Assembly: GCA_910574715.1 (NCBI GenBank)
Contig: CAJTCH010000020.1
Location: forward strand, 1 to 64,000
Direction of reading: 5' to 3'
DNA: 64,000 nt
From: Lachnospiraceae bacterium
GTDB lineage: Bacteria; Bacillota; Clostridia; Lachnospirales; Lachnospiraceae
Below are positions 8,935 through 19,124 of this stretch, one piece after another. The notes below the pieces were generated by a model, which was not told the DNA's origin, did not search any database, and saw only the letters and a list, made by a program, of their open reading frames with translations. Position 1 is the stretch's first letter. Each line of letters opens with the position of its first letter. A program made the position numbers and the translations under genes.

Positions 8935-10529
8935 CCCTCAATCATTTCAACAAGACAGTTTATAGACAACATAATATCCTGATCAGAAGATGTCAAATCC
9001 TTTAAGCAAGATAACACTTCATTCTGTGCCTTTTTTATCTCGTCATCCGTCTGTTTCATTTCTGTCAAAAGTTCATTTAAATTAATCTCTTCTTCTTTTT
9101 CAAAATTATCCACATATCTTGGAATATTAAGGTTGAAATCGTTCTTCTCAATATCTTCAAAGCTGGCAAGATAAGATTCCTTGTCTATTGTTTCTCGTTT
9201 GTGATACAAATCTACAATGGCATCTATATGCTCGTCAGTCATTGTATTTTGTTTTTTACCCTTATCAAATTTTTTCGAAGCGTCTATAAACAGGACATCT
9301 CTTCCATCTCTGTGTTTCTTTAAAACAACGATACAAGTTGGAATTGATGTATTATAAAATAAATTTGCCGGCAATCCAATTATCGCATAAATATTTCCAG
9401 AACGTAATAATTTTTCTCGAATTTTTCCTTCTGCCGCTCCTCTGAATAACACACCATGCGGTAATACAATTGACATTGTTCCATTATTTTTCAGATGATA
9501 CAGACCATGTAACAGGAAAGCATAATCAGCTTTTGACTTCGGCGCCAGAACTCCATAATCACTAAAGCGTTCATCTTGCAGAAAACCAGCGGCTGCACTC
9601 CATTTTGCTGAATATGGCGGATTCATCAATACCATATTAAAATCCGTTTCTTCTTCCGTTGGCCAGTCACTGTCTAAAGTATCACCATTTCTCAGCCTTT
9701 GATTTTCCGGTGCTATACCATGCAAAAACATGTTCATGCGTGCCAGATTATATGTAGATGTCATCAATTCTTGTCCGTAATATTTAATATAAATTGACTC
9801 TTTTGCATATTTTTTAGCATTCAATAGAAGAGAACCCGAACCCATACACGGATCATAAACGGACAGACCTTTTTTGTTCTCCTGTCCGGAAATAGCAATT
9901 CTGGTCAATATTTTGGAAACAGCCTGCGGTGTGTAGAATTCCCCAGCTTTTTTTCCAGTTTCAGACGCAAATTGGCCAATCAAATACTCATAAGCATTTC
10001 CTAAAACATCTGTATCTGTATTCAATAAATCTGCTTTGTCAATTTCTTTCAACAGACTGGCAATTGTGTCACTTTGCTTTTGATCACCCGTTCCCAAGCG
10101 ATTAGAATACAAATCAATATCTGTAAATAGATCCGCAAACAATGGATCACTTTGTTCGATATTATTAAATGCCTTCTGTAATTGCTCACGGTTAAAAGAA
10201 TTATTCCGCGCTGCCTCCGCAAAATTTGTGTAAGTTAATTCCGGCTCAATCACATAATGGCAAGATGATTTTATTTCATCCTTCAATTCTTCTGCACTTT
10301 CATCTTCTAAAGCATCAATATATACATTCAAAGCAATTTTCAATGTTTCTGGTTTTTCATCACAAATCAAATCATAGACCTTTATTAAAAAAGAATCTGA
10401 TAAATACTTATAAAAAACAATCCCTAAAAGATAGTCTTTATATTCATTTGCATCCATTTTTGAACGTAATATATCTGCTCCGCTCCATAATACGCTAATC
10501 AAATCTTTACTGTTTTCCTGCTCCGCCAT
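8931..10529 (-). CDS. hsdM: Type I restriction enzyme, N6-adenine methylase subunit
   Basis: The 532-residue HsdM transfers methyl from S-adenosylmethionine to adenine in the target set by HsdS. The N-terminal helical domain includes DYLLGIVFYKYLS. The catalytic domain shows GEFYTPQAVSKIL, the SAM-binding YDPCMGSGSLLL and the catalytic NPPY in MNPPYSAKW. A longer frame exists to 10628, but GGAGG stands 8 bases before the ATG at 10529 and the protein then begins MAEQENSKDL, the normal family N-terminus. It is the first gene of the hsd locus and is followed by hsdS with a 4-base overlap. Confidence 0.95.
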   Translation of the reverse strand: MAEQENSKDLISVLWSGADILRSKMDANEYKDYLLGIVFYKYLSDSFLIKVYDLICDEKPETLKIALNVYIDALEDESAEELKDEIKSSCHYVIEPELTYTNFAEAARNNSFNREQLQKAFNNIEQSDPLFADLFTDIDLYSNRLGTGDQKQSDTIASLLKEIDKADLLNTDTDVLGNAYEYLIGQFASETGKKAGEFYTPQAVSKILTRIAISGQENKKGLSVYDPCMGSGSLLLNAKKYAKESIYIKYYGQELMTSTYNLARMNMFLHGIAPENQRLRNGDTLDSDWPTEEETDFNMVLMNPPYSAKWSAAAGFLQDERFSDYGVLAPKSKADYAFLLHGLYHLKNNGTMSIVLPHGVLFRGAAEGKIREKLLRSGNIYAIIGLPANLFYNTSIPTCIVVLKKHRDGRDVLFIDASKKFDKGKKQNTMTDEHIDAIVDLYHKRETIDKESYLASFEDIEKNDFNLNIPRYVDNFEKEEEINLNELLTEMKQTDDEIKKAQNEVLSCLKDLTSSDQDIMLSINCLVEMIEG

Positions 10530-10564
10530 TCTATTATCCTCCATACTATGTCTGCTATTTTGTT

Positions 10565-12213
10565 CTAATCTTGTCCTTTCCCAAACCGTACCTCGCAATC
10601 CTTTCGGAAAAATGATATCCCATAACAATCAATCATCCGATATCCTTCCGCACGCAGTTCTTCCACATATCTTTTATCATATATTTGCTGCAGCGCCTTT
10701 TCTGCGTCATTTTCCAAATCAGCGATCGAACCAGATACTTTCAATTCTAAAACGAATGATCTCCCTCTAAGAGACGGGCTTTTCACCATAATATCAGAAC
10801 GCCCATTCCCCGATTCACGATACGATTTCACCAGATAATTCTCACTCTGGCTCAATATTCCTGTCAGGAAATCATGATAAAAGCAGACACTTGAGTTCTG
10901 TCTTTTAGAACTCTTAGTGGTCGCTTTCCCTGTGGGCAAGTTTTCCACACTATCATAAAAACTAATGGTATGAAAGAGCTGACCATTTAATATATCCGTC
11001 ATCTTCTGGGCGTCCCCCTCTTCCATTGCCAGATACAGATCATGAAAATCTTCTTTCTTTATAACAGCTTTCAGCCAATTCAGAATCGTATTCTGATAAA
11101 TCGTTTTTACTTCTATATTCGGTATACGCGCCCGTAAAAAGATAGAAGATTCTTTAAAATACTCACTCTCTTTTGTAAGATACCCTGTAAAATAGAGAAA
11201 ATTCCACAAGTTCTCTCCGTTACTATACATATCCTCATAGGTAACTTCTTCATGAACCCGGATGTCTAAAGTTCCTCCTTCTAAGAGCCTTTCAATCTGC
11301 CCTTTTGTTTCACGGTCAGCTCTGATTATCAACTCTTTTATAATGTCGTTAGAACTGGTATTAATCCAATACGGATGTGGAAATGCTCCTACATCTGAAT
11401 ATAGATCATATAAAAACTTAATCACGCTCCATGGGTTATAAACTTCCATATCACCAAATAAATATCCATCATACCATTCTTTCATTGTCGAAAAACGGCT
11501 TTCCACTTCATAATAAAACATCATCCGGTGAACTTCTTCCTCCGTAAACCCAAAATGCTGGTTTGTCTTTAACGCAGACTCAAACAATGAGCGGATAAAA
11601 TTTACCATTTCTTCATAGAATCCTCGAAAATAAGCGTTCTCAAGCGGAACATCATATTCATCTATCAAGACAACTGTTTTTTTATCCGTCGCCAGATAAA
11701 GACATTTACATAAAAATACTAACGCTCCGGAATAATCATCATATTCTGCCTTCCGGTCGGCAATTTTCTCAAACAGTTTCTTATCCTCTCCACTAATTTT
11801 CTCGCTCGTCAATATATACTGATGTCTCTGGAACTCGTCTGCGATTGCATTCCTCATCTTACCATATGCTGATTCAAAAGTTGGTTACTTTGCTGATTTA
11901 AGCGTCAGATTAATGACCGGATACTCTCCCATATGTTCCACATATTCTTCACCTTGTTCCATAATCTTTAAGCCTTGAAAGAGCGATTGATTCTCCTCAT
12001 TTTTCTTCGCATCCCCTGTATCCTCAAAAAATAACGGAGCATACTTAGATTCAGTGTCTTTCCAAATCTTCTTGGACGAGTAAACAAATTTACTTCTCCC
12101 TTTAAATCCAGCAACTCTTTGATAAACATAGTCTTATCTATATAGCAATAACCATCTTTTATTACTTTTTCAAAGTTATCAACACCTATCGGTAATGGTT
12201 TCTTCTTCATCAT
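10565..12213 (-). pseudogene. AAA-ATPase-like / PD-(D/E)XK nuclease-like protein, broken
   Basis: The gene would encode a protein of about 550 residues of the family with an N-terminal AAA-ATPase-like domain and a C-terminal PDDEXK_9-like domain. The start (PIGVDNFEKVIKDGYCYIDK, then RPRRFGKTLNLS as Walker A) is in one frame. A six-base A run at 12026-12031 has lost one base relative to the frame FFEDTGDAKKN that follows. After the shift there is also an in-frame stop at 11885-11887 (LKSAK, stop, PTFESAYGK). The remainder to 10565 is open, with LIDEYD (Walker B) and FVLELKVSG (nuclease-like). Two independent lesions make it a pseudogene. Such genes are common multicopy relics in gut anaerobes. 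Confidence 0.85.
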
Positions 12214-12292
12214 CCCTCCGTTATAATGCTGTTTTCCATATTATACCCTATCTCTTGCTGTTTCACAATCCGTTTCCATTGCTCATAAGCAA

Positions 12293-12333
12293 AGCCAGCT
12301 CTGAGAATACCTTCCGTATTCCCAGAGCTGGCT
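12293..12333. repeat. Strong inverted repeat (18-bp arms)
   Basis: Arms at 12293-12310 and 12316-12333 match at 17 of 18 positions around a 5-base loop. There is no clear T run on either side, so it is not a typical intrinsic terminator. It lies just upstream of the broken ATPase gene, at the border of the accessory island. Confidence 0.8.
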
Positions 12334-12905
12334 CATGATATCTATTTGATTCCCCATATCAACCGTTCTATTTTGTTATAACCATATCTATGGTACTCTT
12401 GCTAACCCCAAACGCTTTCGCTACAATGTATGCAGAGGTTTATTTTCATATTCCTTTTTTAGCAAACACAGTTTCAAGCATATCCCAATCTGAATAATCT
12501 TATCCCTGAGTTCCTTTCTGATCTGTGAATCACAACCCAGATCAAACCGAAGCAATCGTAATAAGCTCCACTTTGGGTTCAAATCCCGGTACTCCCGCCG
12601 GCGGTGCAGCATTTCCAAGCAAAATCAGGTTCAATTCAATATCCTTATGCCAATGCAGCGGTACATAACATCCTTCATCCCTGAGCGTCCAGCTCACAAA
12701 TACCTGGCCACCTTTCTTACATCCGCACAATCAGTCCGTCAAGGTTCATCCGGGGCAGTCATGCCAGATACCATTCATCGTTGATCCCATGTACTCGTCC
12801 GATGATAACAATATGCAGCCATTCTGCCGCCTCCCGTATAAAACACCATAAAAAACCGTAAGCGGCCACATTATATTTTTGAAAAAGACAGGCGCAATAA
12901 ATAGT
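12334..12905. other. Gene-poor, degenerate stretch
   Basis: No intact gene is supported here. On the minus strand a short frame at 12542-12730 contains HWHKDIELNLILLG, which resembles the cupin entry of AraC-type regulators, but it is cut by stops. Around 12350-12420 a minus frame reads AKAFGVSKSTIDMV, similar to a helix-turn-helix of the SpoIIID kind, again bounded by stops. Both look like remnants, and the stretch marks the transition from the island to conserved genes. Confidence 0.45.
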
Positions 12906-13793
12906 TTATATTCTTTCCTTTTTGAGTTCTTCATATGCAATACGTTCTCTGGTAAATCCCTGACCATTCACCTCGTTAATCTGATTAATGGTAAGAAACG
13001 CAAACGGATCTGTTTCACAGACCATCTCTTTCAAAGCAAATAGTTTGTGTCTTGGAATCACACACATAACTCCTTTCTGTTCTTCACCGCTATATCCCGT
13101 CTGTATGTGAAAAAGCGTCACTCCGGCTTCTATGTCCTGCAATATTTTTCCCTGAATCTTTTTATACTCTCTTGAAATAATCATCACCTGCATAGAAACC
13201 TTTCCATTCGGAACAACTTTATCAATCACAACCGTTGCCAGAAGAGTCAGTATAATCCCATAAAGTATTTGCTCCATATCAGAGAAAGAAGCCTGTATGC
13301 CTAAAACCACAAAATCTACCATATACACCGTGACGCCGACTGAAAGGGAAGTTTTTTTGTTTGCTATCAGGGCAATAATATCCGTTCCCCCCGTCGATCC
13401 TCCGACTCTTACCACAATCCCCATGCTAACGCCTACAAGAAGTCCTCCAAAAATGGCAGACAACAGTATATTGTCTGTCATAGTTGTGATTCCTGGAATT
13501 TTCTGTAACAGTTCAAGAAATAAGGGATAGATAAATGTACTCAATAGAGTTTTCTTAACGAATCCTTTTCCCAGAATAAACCATGCTATGATAAGCAATA
13601 TACTGTTCAAGCTAAAGACGATGATTGAAGTCCGAATTCCCCAAAAATGATTCCCGGCAATTCCCAAGCCGGTAGCTCCTCCCATCGGAATCCCTGCCGG
13701 AACAATAAAAGCAACCACGGCAAGCGCCAATATTGCATTCCCGGCTGCAACGCCCAATAAATTCATTAATTTTTCGCTGGTGCTCTTTTTCAT
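12906..13793 (-). CDS. YitT-family membrane protein with DUF2179 domain
   Basis: The 295-residue protein has five to six hydrophobic segments in its first 190 residues (for example GNAILALAVVAFIVPAGI and ILLIIAWFILG), the conserved GGATGLGI and GGSTGGTDIIAL loops of YitT proteins, and a C-terminal cytoplasmic DUF2179 domain (GVTLFHIQTGYSGEEQKGV). The family's substrate is not settled. The start overlaps the stop of the cyuA gene by 4 bases, so it is translated with a cysteine-degrading enzyme. This suggests, but does not prove, a role in thiol or amino-acid handling. A second YitT gene lies at 61447-62307. Confidence 0.85.
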   Translation of the reverse strand: MKKSTSEKLMNLLGVAAGNAILALAVVAFIVPAGIPMGGATGLGIAGNHFWGIRTSIIVFSLNSILLIIAWFILGKGFVKKTLLSTFIYPLFLELLQKIPGITTMTDNILLSAIFGGLLVGVSMGIVVRVGGSTGGTDIIALIANKKTSLSVGVTVYMVDFVVLGIQASFSDMEQILYGIILTLLATVVIDKVVPNGKVSMQVMIISREYKKIQGKILQDIEAGVTLFHIQTGYSGEEQKGVMCVIPRHKLFALKEMVCETDPFAFLTINQINEVNGQGFTRERIAYEELKKERI

Positions 13794-15058
13794 TTTATCA
13801 TCATCTCTATAATCTTCTTATTCGTTTCTTTCATTCCTTCCTTGCCGAGTATTCCTATATTTTCAATCGTCCGATCGATTCCTTCCGCCACAATTCCTTC
13901 CCCCGCGCAGAATTCCTGTTCATTCAGATACATATAATAACCGACAATTCCTGCTTCTACAGATGATGCGATTTTCGCTGCGCAAGACGCTTTTGCGCCG
14001 TCGCAGACTATGCCGGATACGATTGCAAGCGCATTCACGACCGTATGCTTGATTTCCTCATACCCGCCTCCATGCAGATAAGCGATTCCCGCTCCTGCGG
14101 CGGCGCCTGCGCTGACCGCCCCGCAATATGCAGATAAGGTCCCGATTCCTGCTTTTATATAAATAGCCGTAAGATTAGACAACAATAATGCCCGATAAAT
14201 CTTCTCGATATCACAGTTCAGACTTTCTCCATAAACCAATACCGGAACAGAACAGGTAATGCCTTGATTGCCGCTTCCTGAATTGATCACGACCGGCAGT
14301 CCGCAGCCGTTCATTCTTGCATCAGAACCGGCTGCCGCCATCGCTTTTGCGCGTACCTGCACAGCATCGCCTTCCATTTTAAGCAGTGTACTTCCGATAT
14401 TTGCCCCATAATTTCCGCGTATACCTTCCCTGGCAATCTTCATATTGCATTCTATCTGTTTATCCAGGGTTTCTTTCACATCTTCAATATCTGCACATCG
14501 GACAAATTCCCATATATTCTCCATGGAAAGAACGTCCCTGTTCGCTTTTTCTATTTTCTCCTCTTTCAAATCGTCACGGATGAATTCCCAGTTCTTTTCT
14601 ATCTGAACAATATTGGTATGATAATCCGTAATCCTGACGCTTGCCTGGGAATGTTCTTTATAAACACATACGGATAAATCAAATGTACGCCCTGTCTCCT
14701 GATATTCAACTTTGATATCTGCCTGTCCCAAATAACCTTTAATACGCTCTATATCCTCTGACGCTATCTCCGAAAGGACTTCCAGTTTTTTGTTCTCATT
14801 TCCACAGACAACGCCGGCCGCGGCTGCGGCCTCTATTCCTCTTAAACCGCCGGTATTCGGAACAACAACGCTTTTTACGTTTTTAATAATGCTTCCGCTT
14901 GCCTTTACTACAATCTTTTCCGGCAATTCCCCTAATACCGCCCTTGCTCTTGCGGCCGCATAAGAAATCGCGATCGGTTCCGTGCATCCCATGGCTGTAA
15001 CCAGTTCTTCTTTCAGAATCTGCACATATATCTGATAAATATTATCCTCTCTTTTCAT
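13790..15058 (-). CDS. cyuA: L-cysteine desulfidase / serine-dehydratase-like protein (CyuA family)
   Basis: The 422-residue protein belongs to the CyuA (YhaM, UPF0597) family, oxygen-sensitive iron-sulfur enzymes that split L-cysteine to pyruvate, ammonia and sulfide. Family marks are AMGCTEPIAISYAAA near the N-terminus, GSIIKNVKSVVVPNTGG near 60, ARMNGCGLPVVINSGSGNQG near 260 and CDGAKASCAAK near 360, with conserved cysteines for the cluster. The ATG at 15058 has GGAG at the right spacing and is preferred over the upstream GTG. It is the ninth gene of the long train from 24402. A paralogue at 30701-31978 is closely similar in all motifs. Confidence 0.85.
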   Translation of the reverse strand: MKREDNIYQIYVQILKEELVTAMGCTEPIAISYAAARARAVLGELPEKIVVKASGSIIKNVKSVVVPNTGGLRGIEAAAAAGVVCGNENKKLEVLSEIASEDIERIKGYLGQADIKVEYQETGRTFDLSVCVYKEHSQASVRITDYHTNIVQIEKNWEFIRDDLKEEKIEKANRDVLSMENIWEFVRCADIEDVKETLDKQIECNMKIAREGIRGNYGANIGSTLLKMEGDAVQVRAKAMAAAGSDARMNGCGLPVVINSGSGNQGITCSVPVLVYGESLNCDIEKIYRALLLSNLTAIYIKAGIGTLSAYCGAVSAGAAAGAGIAYLHGGGYEEIKHTVVNALAIVSGIVCDGAKASCAAKIASSVEAGIVGYYMYLNEQEFCAGEGIVAEGIDRTIENIGILGKEGMKETNKKIIEMMIK

Positions 15059-15076
15059 TCTCACATCTCCGTATAT

Positions 15077-17851
15077 TTACTCCATCAGTACCGTTACATT
15101 GTCGAATTGGCCGGCCGCCTCTTCGATCTTCGCTCTGTTTCCAAGAACGCAGACGGTTCCCTCTCCTGCAAAGCTCTCCATCGCCTGACGCCTGTTTTTC
15201 AAGTCTTCTTCCGACGCCTTTAACAACCCTTCTCTGACCTTTGCCCTGACCTGCGGTTCTTCCTGCCGCAGATACCAGGAATCCATTCGTTTTGCCTGTA
15301 CATATATTTTGGGAGTCCGGTCATATCCTGCAACTGCGCCAATCTTATAATTCAGAAGCTCCTGCTCTCCTAATTCAAGATCTTTCAGCCAACTTGAAGC
15401 GCTGCGGAAGGCTTCTATCGTCCTTTTTACGTTCGGATCTCGATAGGAGCTCATGGCCCAGCTTTGATTTGGGAGTACAGACATCTGGCAGCCGTAAGCC
15501 CCTCCTTCAGCGCGGATCTTTGCCCACAGATAATCGAAACTCACCATTCTGCCAAGAAGATAATCCTCACCGGTATATTCCCCGATTCCTCCAAGCGCAA
15601 CATAGGATACCTCCGACGGAATGATAAATGCCTCTGATTTCCCGGGAAGCAATTTATCCTGATACCATCCGGGTTCCCTTTCCCTTGCACTGCGGCAGAA
15701 CCCGGAAGCTGCGATCAACTGGCGGAAATCGCCGTAAGCTTTCTCTGTGCCTGTAAAACTCATCACCAGATTAGATTTACGGCAAAGCTTCTCCTGAATT
15801 TCCTTAAGTTCCCGGATAATCTGCCCCTGGTCCGCGTCAAAGTTCTTCAGAAGCTTTCCTAAGAACTGATAATAGTGAATTCCGTTATAGCGTTCCCTTG
15901 CCGCTCCTTCCAGCATATAGTGTGCGGCCGCACGTCCGGACGCATAGCTGTTCCCACTGGTAACAAATCCCCTTTCCAGTTCCATCCTGCTCTGCCTGAT
16001 CCTTTTCAGAATAATCTCCGGATGCTCCAGAATGGTATCATACAGCAGCTCTTCCCCCAGTTTTACCGCTCTCAGGAGATTCTGTTCCAGACAGCTGACA
16101 TCCATCACAAACTTGAGTTCCACATGCCGAAGGTCATCTGCTTTGGTGTACGCTTCCAGATAAGCCCTTACATTTCCAAGCCACATATTCTTTTCAACCA
16201 CTAATTCTTCCAGGCTATGCTTTCTCGTAGGAAGGTCCCCCAAAAGTTCCGAAAGCAGCTTCGCATAAGGGACTTTCTCCGGCTCCAGATCACTGATATC
16301 AAAATAGCAGCTTTGATATGCCACCCCTTTTGAAGGGATCTCTTGCTTCAAATATGTAATACCGGATTCTTCCTCTATCCTTGTGAGCGCCTCTTTCTTA
16401 GGAATCAGATCATCCGCAGACAGACCCGGCAGGTCTTCTGTCTCTTCTTCCTGCCCCTTCTCTTCGGCCTTTTCAAGAGGTTCCAGGAAAACCTCTGCCT
16501 CATAATCATTTTCCAGGAGGATTTCCCTCAGAAGTGATTCAAAGTATCCTTCCTTTACAAGGGTTCTCATCTTCATATATGTTTCTTCAAATTCTATCAT
16601 CTCGCAAGGTCCGGTTCCCTGCGCCCATCCGCCGGCAATATCCAGTACATATTCTATTCCCTCCGGCTGGCTCCCGCCTTTTTCCCTCATCCAAAATTCC
16701 AGACGGTTGATCGCCGAAACCAATACCTCTTCTCCGATTCCTTCTCTGCAAAGTCTGTCCGCCTGTTCTGTGATAACCGTTTTCAACCGTCCTGCAGTTT
16801 CTTTGTCTGTATTCTTTATTTTAACGGCAAGATAGGGCTGTCTGATACCATCCATGATAAAATACTGAATCTCCGGGATTCCCAGGCTCTGAATAAGCCC
16901 TTTCTTCATCGGCGCCTCGTCTTCCCCCATAATCGCCTGCATAAGAATATAGACTGCATTCATACGTTCCCGGTTGTCAAAATCACCTAGACTATAGGTG
17001 CATGACGCAAACACACCCTGATCGCCGAACTTCTCCTTATCATACAGCTTATTTCGGATTCCCTTTACGGGTTTCTGCAGCATAACCGGCTTCGCAGGTT
17101 CTGAGCGTTTCATTTTTCCCAGATAAACTTTGTCAATATACTCAAACAATTGTTCCGTATTCATTCTCCCATATAGAACAATACAGCAGTTGGAAGCATT
17201 ATAAAATGTCCTGTAATATTCCAGAAATTCCTCATAAGACAGTGCGGGAATCGTATCCGGAAATCCTCCTGAAACAAAACGATAAGCCGTTTCCGGAAAC
17301 ATTGCCTTAGACATTTCATCCTCTAATATGTTGTCCAGGGACGAGAAAACTCCCTTCATCTCATTATAGACAACGCCGTTAATCTCCGGAGCTTTTCCGT
17401 CTTCGCACTGAAAATGCCAGCCCTCCTGTTCAAAGATCTCTTTATCCGTAAGAACATTCGGACAAAATACCGCGTTTAGATAAACGTCCATCAGATTCAT
17501 AAAATCCTTCTCATTCTCTGTGCAAAAGGGATATACCGTATGATCCGGGTATGTAATTGCATTTACGAATTCTGCCATGGAATGTTTCATCAGATTGACG
17601 AACATAGTTTTATCCGGATATCTGCGGGAACCGTTCAGCACAGAATGCTCCAGAATATGGAAAACTCCCGTGCTGTCCTTTGGTATGGTCCGAAATCCAA
17701 CCAGAAAGCTCTTTTTAACGTCCTGATTGTCTATGACGATGACCTGCGCTCCGGTTGACAAGTGCTCCATCTGAATAACATCTCCTTCGACCTCCCGCAC
17801 ATACTTCTTTTCTTTAACTTCAAATCCATAGATTTTTTCCCCGATTTCCAT
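15077..17851 (-). CDS. M16C-family zinc metallopeptidase
   Basis: The 924-residue protein has the inverted zinc motif HILEH near residue 67 and the second-shell Glu region ENEKDFMNLMDVYLNAVF that follows in the M16 family, plus the C-terminal half-barrel with GAYGCQ. The length fits the M16C group (presequence protease type), which degrades peptides inside a clam-shell chamber. No signal peptide is seen, so it should act in the cytoplasm. It follows the thioredoxin gene by 12 bases and precedes cyuA by 18 bases, in the same train as an ABC export pair. A peptide-processing or clean-up role for that train is an inference. Confidence 0.9.
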   Translation of the reverse strand: MEIGEKIYGFEVKEKKYVREVEGDVIQMEHLSTGAQVIVIDNQDVKKSFLVGFRTIPKDSTGVFHILEHSVLNGSRRYPDKTMFVNLMKHSMAEFVNAITYPDHTVYPFCTENEKDFMNLMDVYLNAVFCPNVLTDKEIFEQEGWHFQCEDGKAPEINGVVYNEMKGVFSSLDNILEDEMSKAMFPETAYRFVSGGFPDTIPALSYEEFLEYYRTFYNASNCCIVLYGRMNTEQLFEYIDKVYLGKMKRSEPAKPVMLQKPVKGIRNKLYDKEKFGDQGVFASCTYSLGDFDNRERMNAVYILMQAIMGEDEAPMKKGLIQSLGIPEIQYFIMDGIRQPYLAVKIKNTDKETAGRLKTVITEQADRLCREGIGEEVLVSAINRLEFWMREKGGSQPEGIEYVLDIAGGWAQGTGPCEMIEFEETYMKMRTLVKEGYFESLLREILLENDYEAEVFLEPLEKAEEKGQEEETEDLPGLSADDLIPKKEALTRIEEESGITYLKQEIPSKGVAYQSCYFDISDLEPEKVPYAKLLSELLGDLPTRKHSLEELVVEKNMWLGNVRAYLEAYTKADDLRHVELKFVMDVSCLEQNLLRAVKLGEELLYDTILEHPEIILKRIRQSRMELERGFVTSGNSYASGRAAAHYMLEGAARERYNGIHYYQFLGKLLKNFDADQGQIIRELKEIQEKLCRKSNLVMSFTGTEKAYGDFRQLIAASGFCRSAREREPGWYQDKLLPGKSEAFIIPSEVSYVALGGIGEYTGEDYLLGRMVSFDYLWAKIRAEGGAYGCQMSVLPNQSWAMSSYRDPNVKRTIEAFRSASSWLKDLELGEQELLNYKIGAVAGYDRTPKIYVQAKRMDSWYLRQEEPQVRAKVREGLLKASEEDLKNRRQAMESFAGEGTVCVLGNRAKIEEAAGQFDNVTVLME

Positions 17852-17863
17852 ATCCGTTCCCTC

Positions 17864-18178
17864 TTAATACATGAATTCTGTAATCTTCTCTTTTATTTCC
17901 TCAACTTCCATCACGCCTACGTTCTCAAACTTCTTTTCACCGTCTTTGTAGAATTGAACGGTTGGAACCGCAAAAATACGATTCTCTTTGCCAAGCTTCG
18001 GATAATCTGTGGTGTTCACTTTCACGATATTGATAAACGGAAGCTCCGCGTCTAGCTCTTCCAAAATACGGGAAAAGGCTTTACACGGTACGCATGTTGC
18101 GGAAAAGAAATCCACGATCACAAACCCTTCCTTAATCTGCTCCTTAAAACTCTCATCATCCGCATATTGAATTGCCAT
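17864..18178 (-). CDS. Thioredoxin-family protein with CVPC active site
   Basis: The 104-residue protein is a stand-alone thioredoxin fold with the redox motif FSATCVPCKAF near residue 30 and the cis-Pro in FAVPTVQFY near 75. The usual thioredoxin motif is CGPC; Val in the second position should change the redox potential. It has no signal peptide. The ATG follows the stop of the trigger-factor-like gene without a gap, which points to coupled translation. Its place between a folding-type protein and a peptidase suggests thiol-disulfide work on the same client, though this is inferred. Confidence 0.85.
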   Translation of the reverse strand: MAIQYADDESFKEQIKEGFVIVDFFSATCVPCKAFSRILEELDAELPFINIVKVNTTDYPKLGKENRIFAVPTVQFYKDGEKKFENVGVMEVEEIKEKITEFMY

Positions 18179-19114
18179 CTACTTTTCCTCCTTAAAAAAA
18201 TTCTCTGTCACGTATTCTTTTACTTTATTGTAATAATAATTTACATAAAACATAATTTCCGAATATTCATAAGTATTGATCTTTTCTGCATTTTCTTTCG
18301 TTTCATGCCAGAATTTCACGTACTCTTCCATATCGTCCCGGTATTGCTCCATCGTATATCCGACGCCGTCTTTTTCTGCGTATTCCCGCCCCAGAAGATA
18401 GCTGCAGAGCCTGTCCCATGAATCGTTCTGCACGCTTGCGAATAATTCATGATAGCTTGAGAACGGCATCTTCCCTTCAAATTCCTCTGGCGTCATGGTT
18501 TCCAGATTCAACCCCTGTTCTCTGGAGATTTCCTTCAATCTCTTAATTTCATGATCTGTCATTTCTTTCCAGTCAGCCTTCTTAAGATCGAACGTACTGG
18601 CCTCAAATACTTTGTTCATCACATACTGAACGGCTTCGTATCCCTCGTTTTCCCCAATCTTTTTTTTCTGTTCCCGGATCAGACGAGCCTCATATTGTTC
18701 TACATTGCTCACTCCTTCAATTCCAAGAGCTTCTATCATCCCGTCCGTGATCACAGGAATCTTTTTTTGCTGAATGGAACGAACCGTTACGGTCACTTTC
18801 TCCCCGTCGACGTCCAGCACACCGGCCGTCCCTTTTTTCAGCCCGACGCACATCGCTTCCAGCTTCTTGTGAAAGAACCCCTGTCCTACCATGATTTTCA
18901 GGTCCTCTCTGCTAAAAAACGGATTTGCCGATTCCATGTCGCATACAATAAGCGCTCCGTCCGTAACTTCCCCCGCTTCTTCCCATGTGCTGTTCTTGTT
19001 CTTTATAAAATCTATTTCTTTCTTGTACGCCTTCTCGTCAAGCTTGAATACTTTCTTGTACATACTGATATCCACCTGATCATACTCGGCAAACGATAAA
19101 ACTTTTGACTTCAT
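18179..19114 (-). CDS. Trigger-factor-like protein with FKBP-type domain
   Basis: The 311-residue protein has a central stretch (GQGFFHKKLEAMCVGLKKG, then VTVTVRSIQQKKIPVITDGM) that matches the FKBP-type domain of trigger factor, followed by a helical C-terminal region rich in charged residues, as in the trigger factor chaperone arms. The N-terminal ribosome-binding signature of true trigger factor is not seen, so it is likely a specialised folding helper and not the housekeeping Tig. AGGAGG stands directly before the ATG at 19114, which I prefer over the longer frame to 19144. No signal peptide is visible. Confidence 0.65.
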   Translation of the reverse strand: MKSKVLSFAEYDQVDISMYKKVFKLDEKAYKKEIDFIKNKNSTWEEAGEVTDGALIVCDMESANPFFSREDLKIMVGQGFFHKKLEAMCVGLKKGTAGVLDVDGEKVTVTVRSIQQKKIPVITDGMIEALGIEGVSNVEQYEARLIREQKKKIGENEGYEAVQYVMNKVFEASTFDLKKADWKEMTDHEIKRLKEISREQGLNLETMTPEEFEGKMPFSSYHELFASVQNDSWDRLCSYLLGREYAEKDGVGYTMEQYRDDMEEYVKFWHETKENAEKINTYEYSEIMFYVNYYYNKVKEYVTENFFKEEK

Positions 19115-19124
19115 CTTTCTCCTC

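Noticed and set aside
12293-12333. Intrinsic terminator for the broken ATPase gene or its neighbour
   Set aside because: The stem is strong but no T run follows on either strand, so I list it only as an inverted repeat.
12746-12967. A 73-codon minus-strand frame at the end of the YitT gene
   Set aside because: It overlaps the YitT C-terminus in another frame, has no ribosome binding site, and reads into degenerate DNA.
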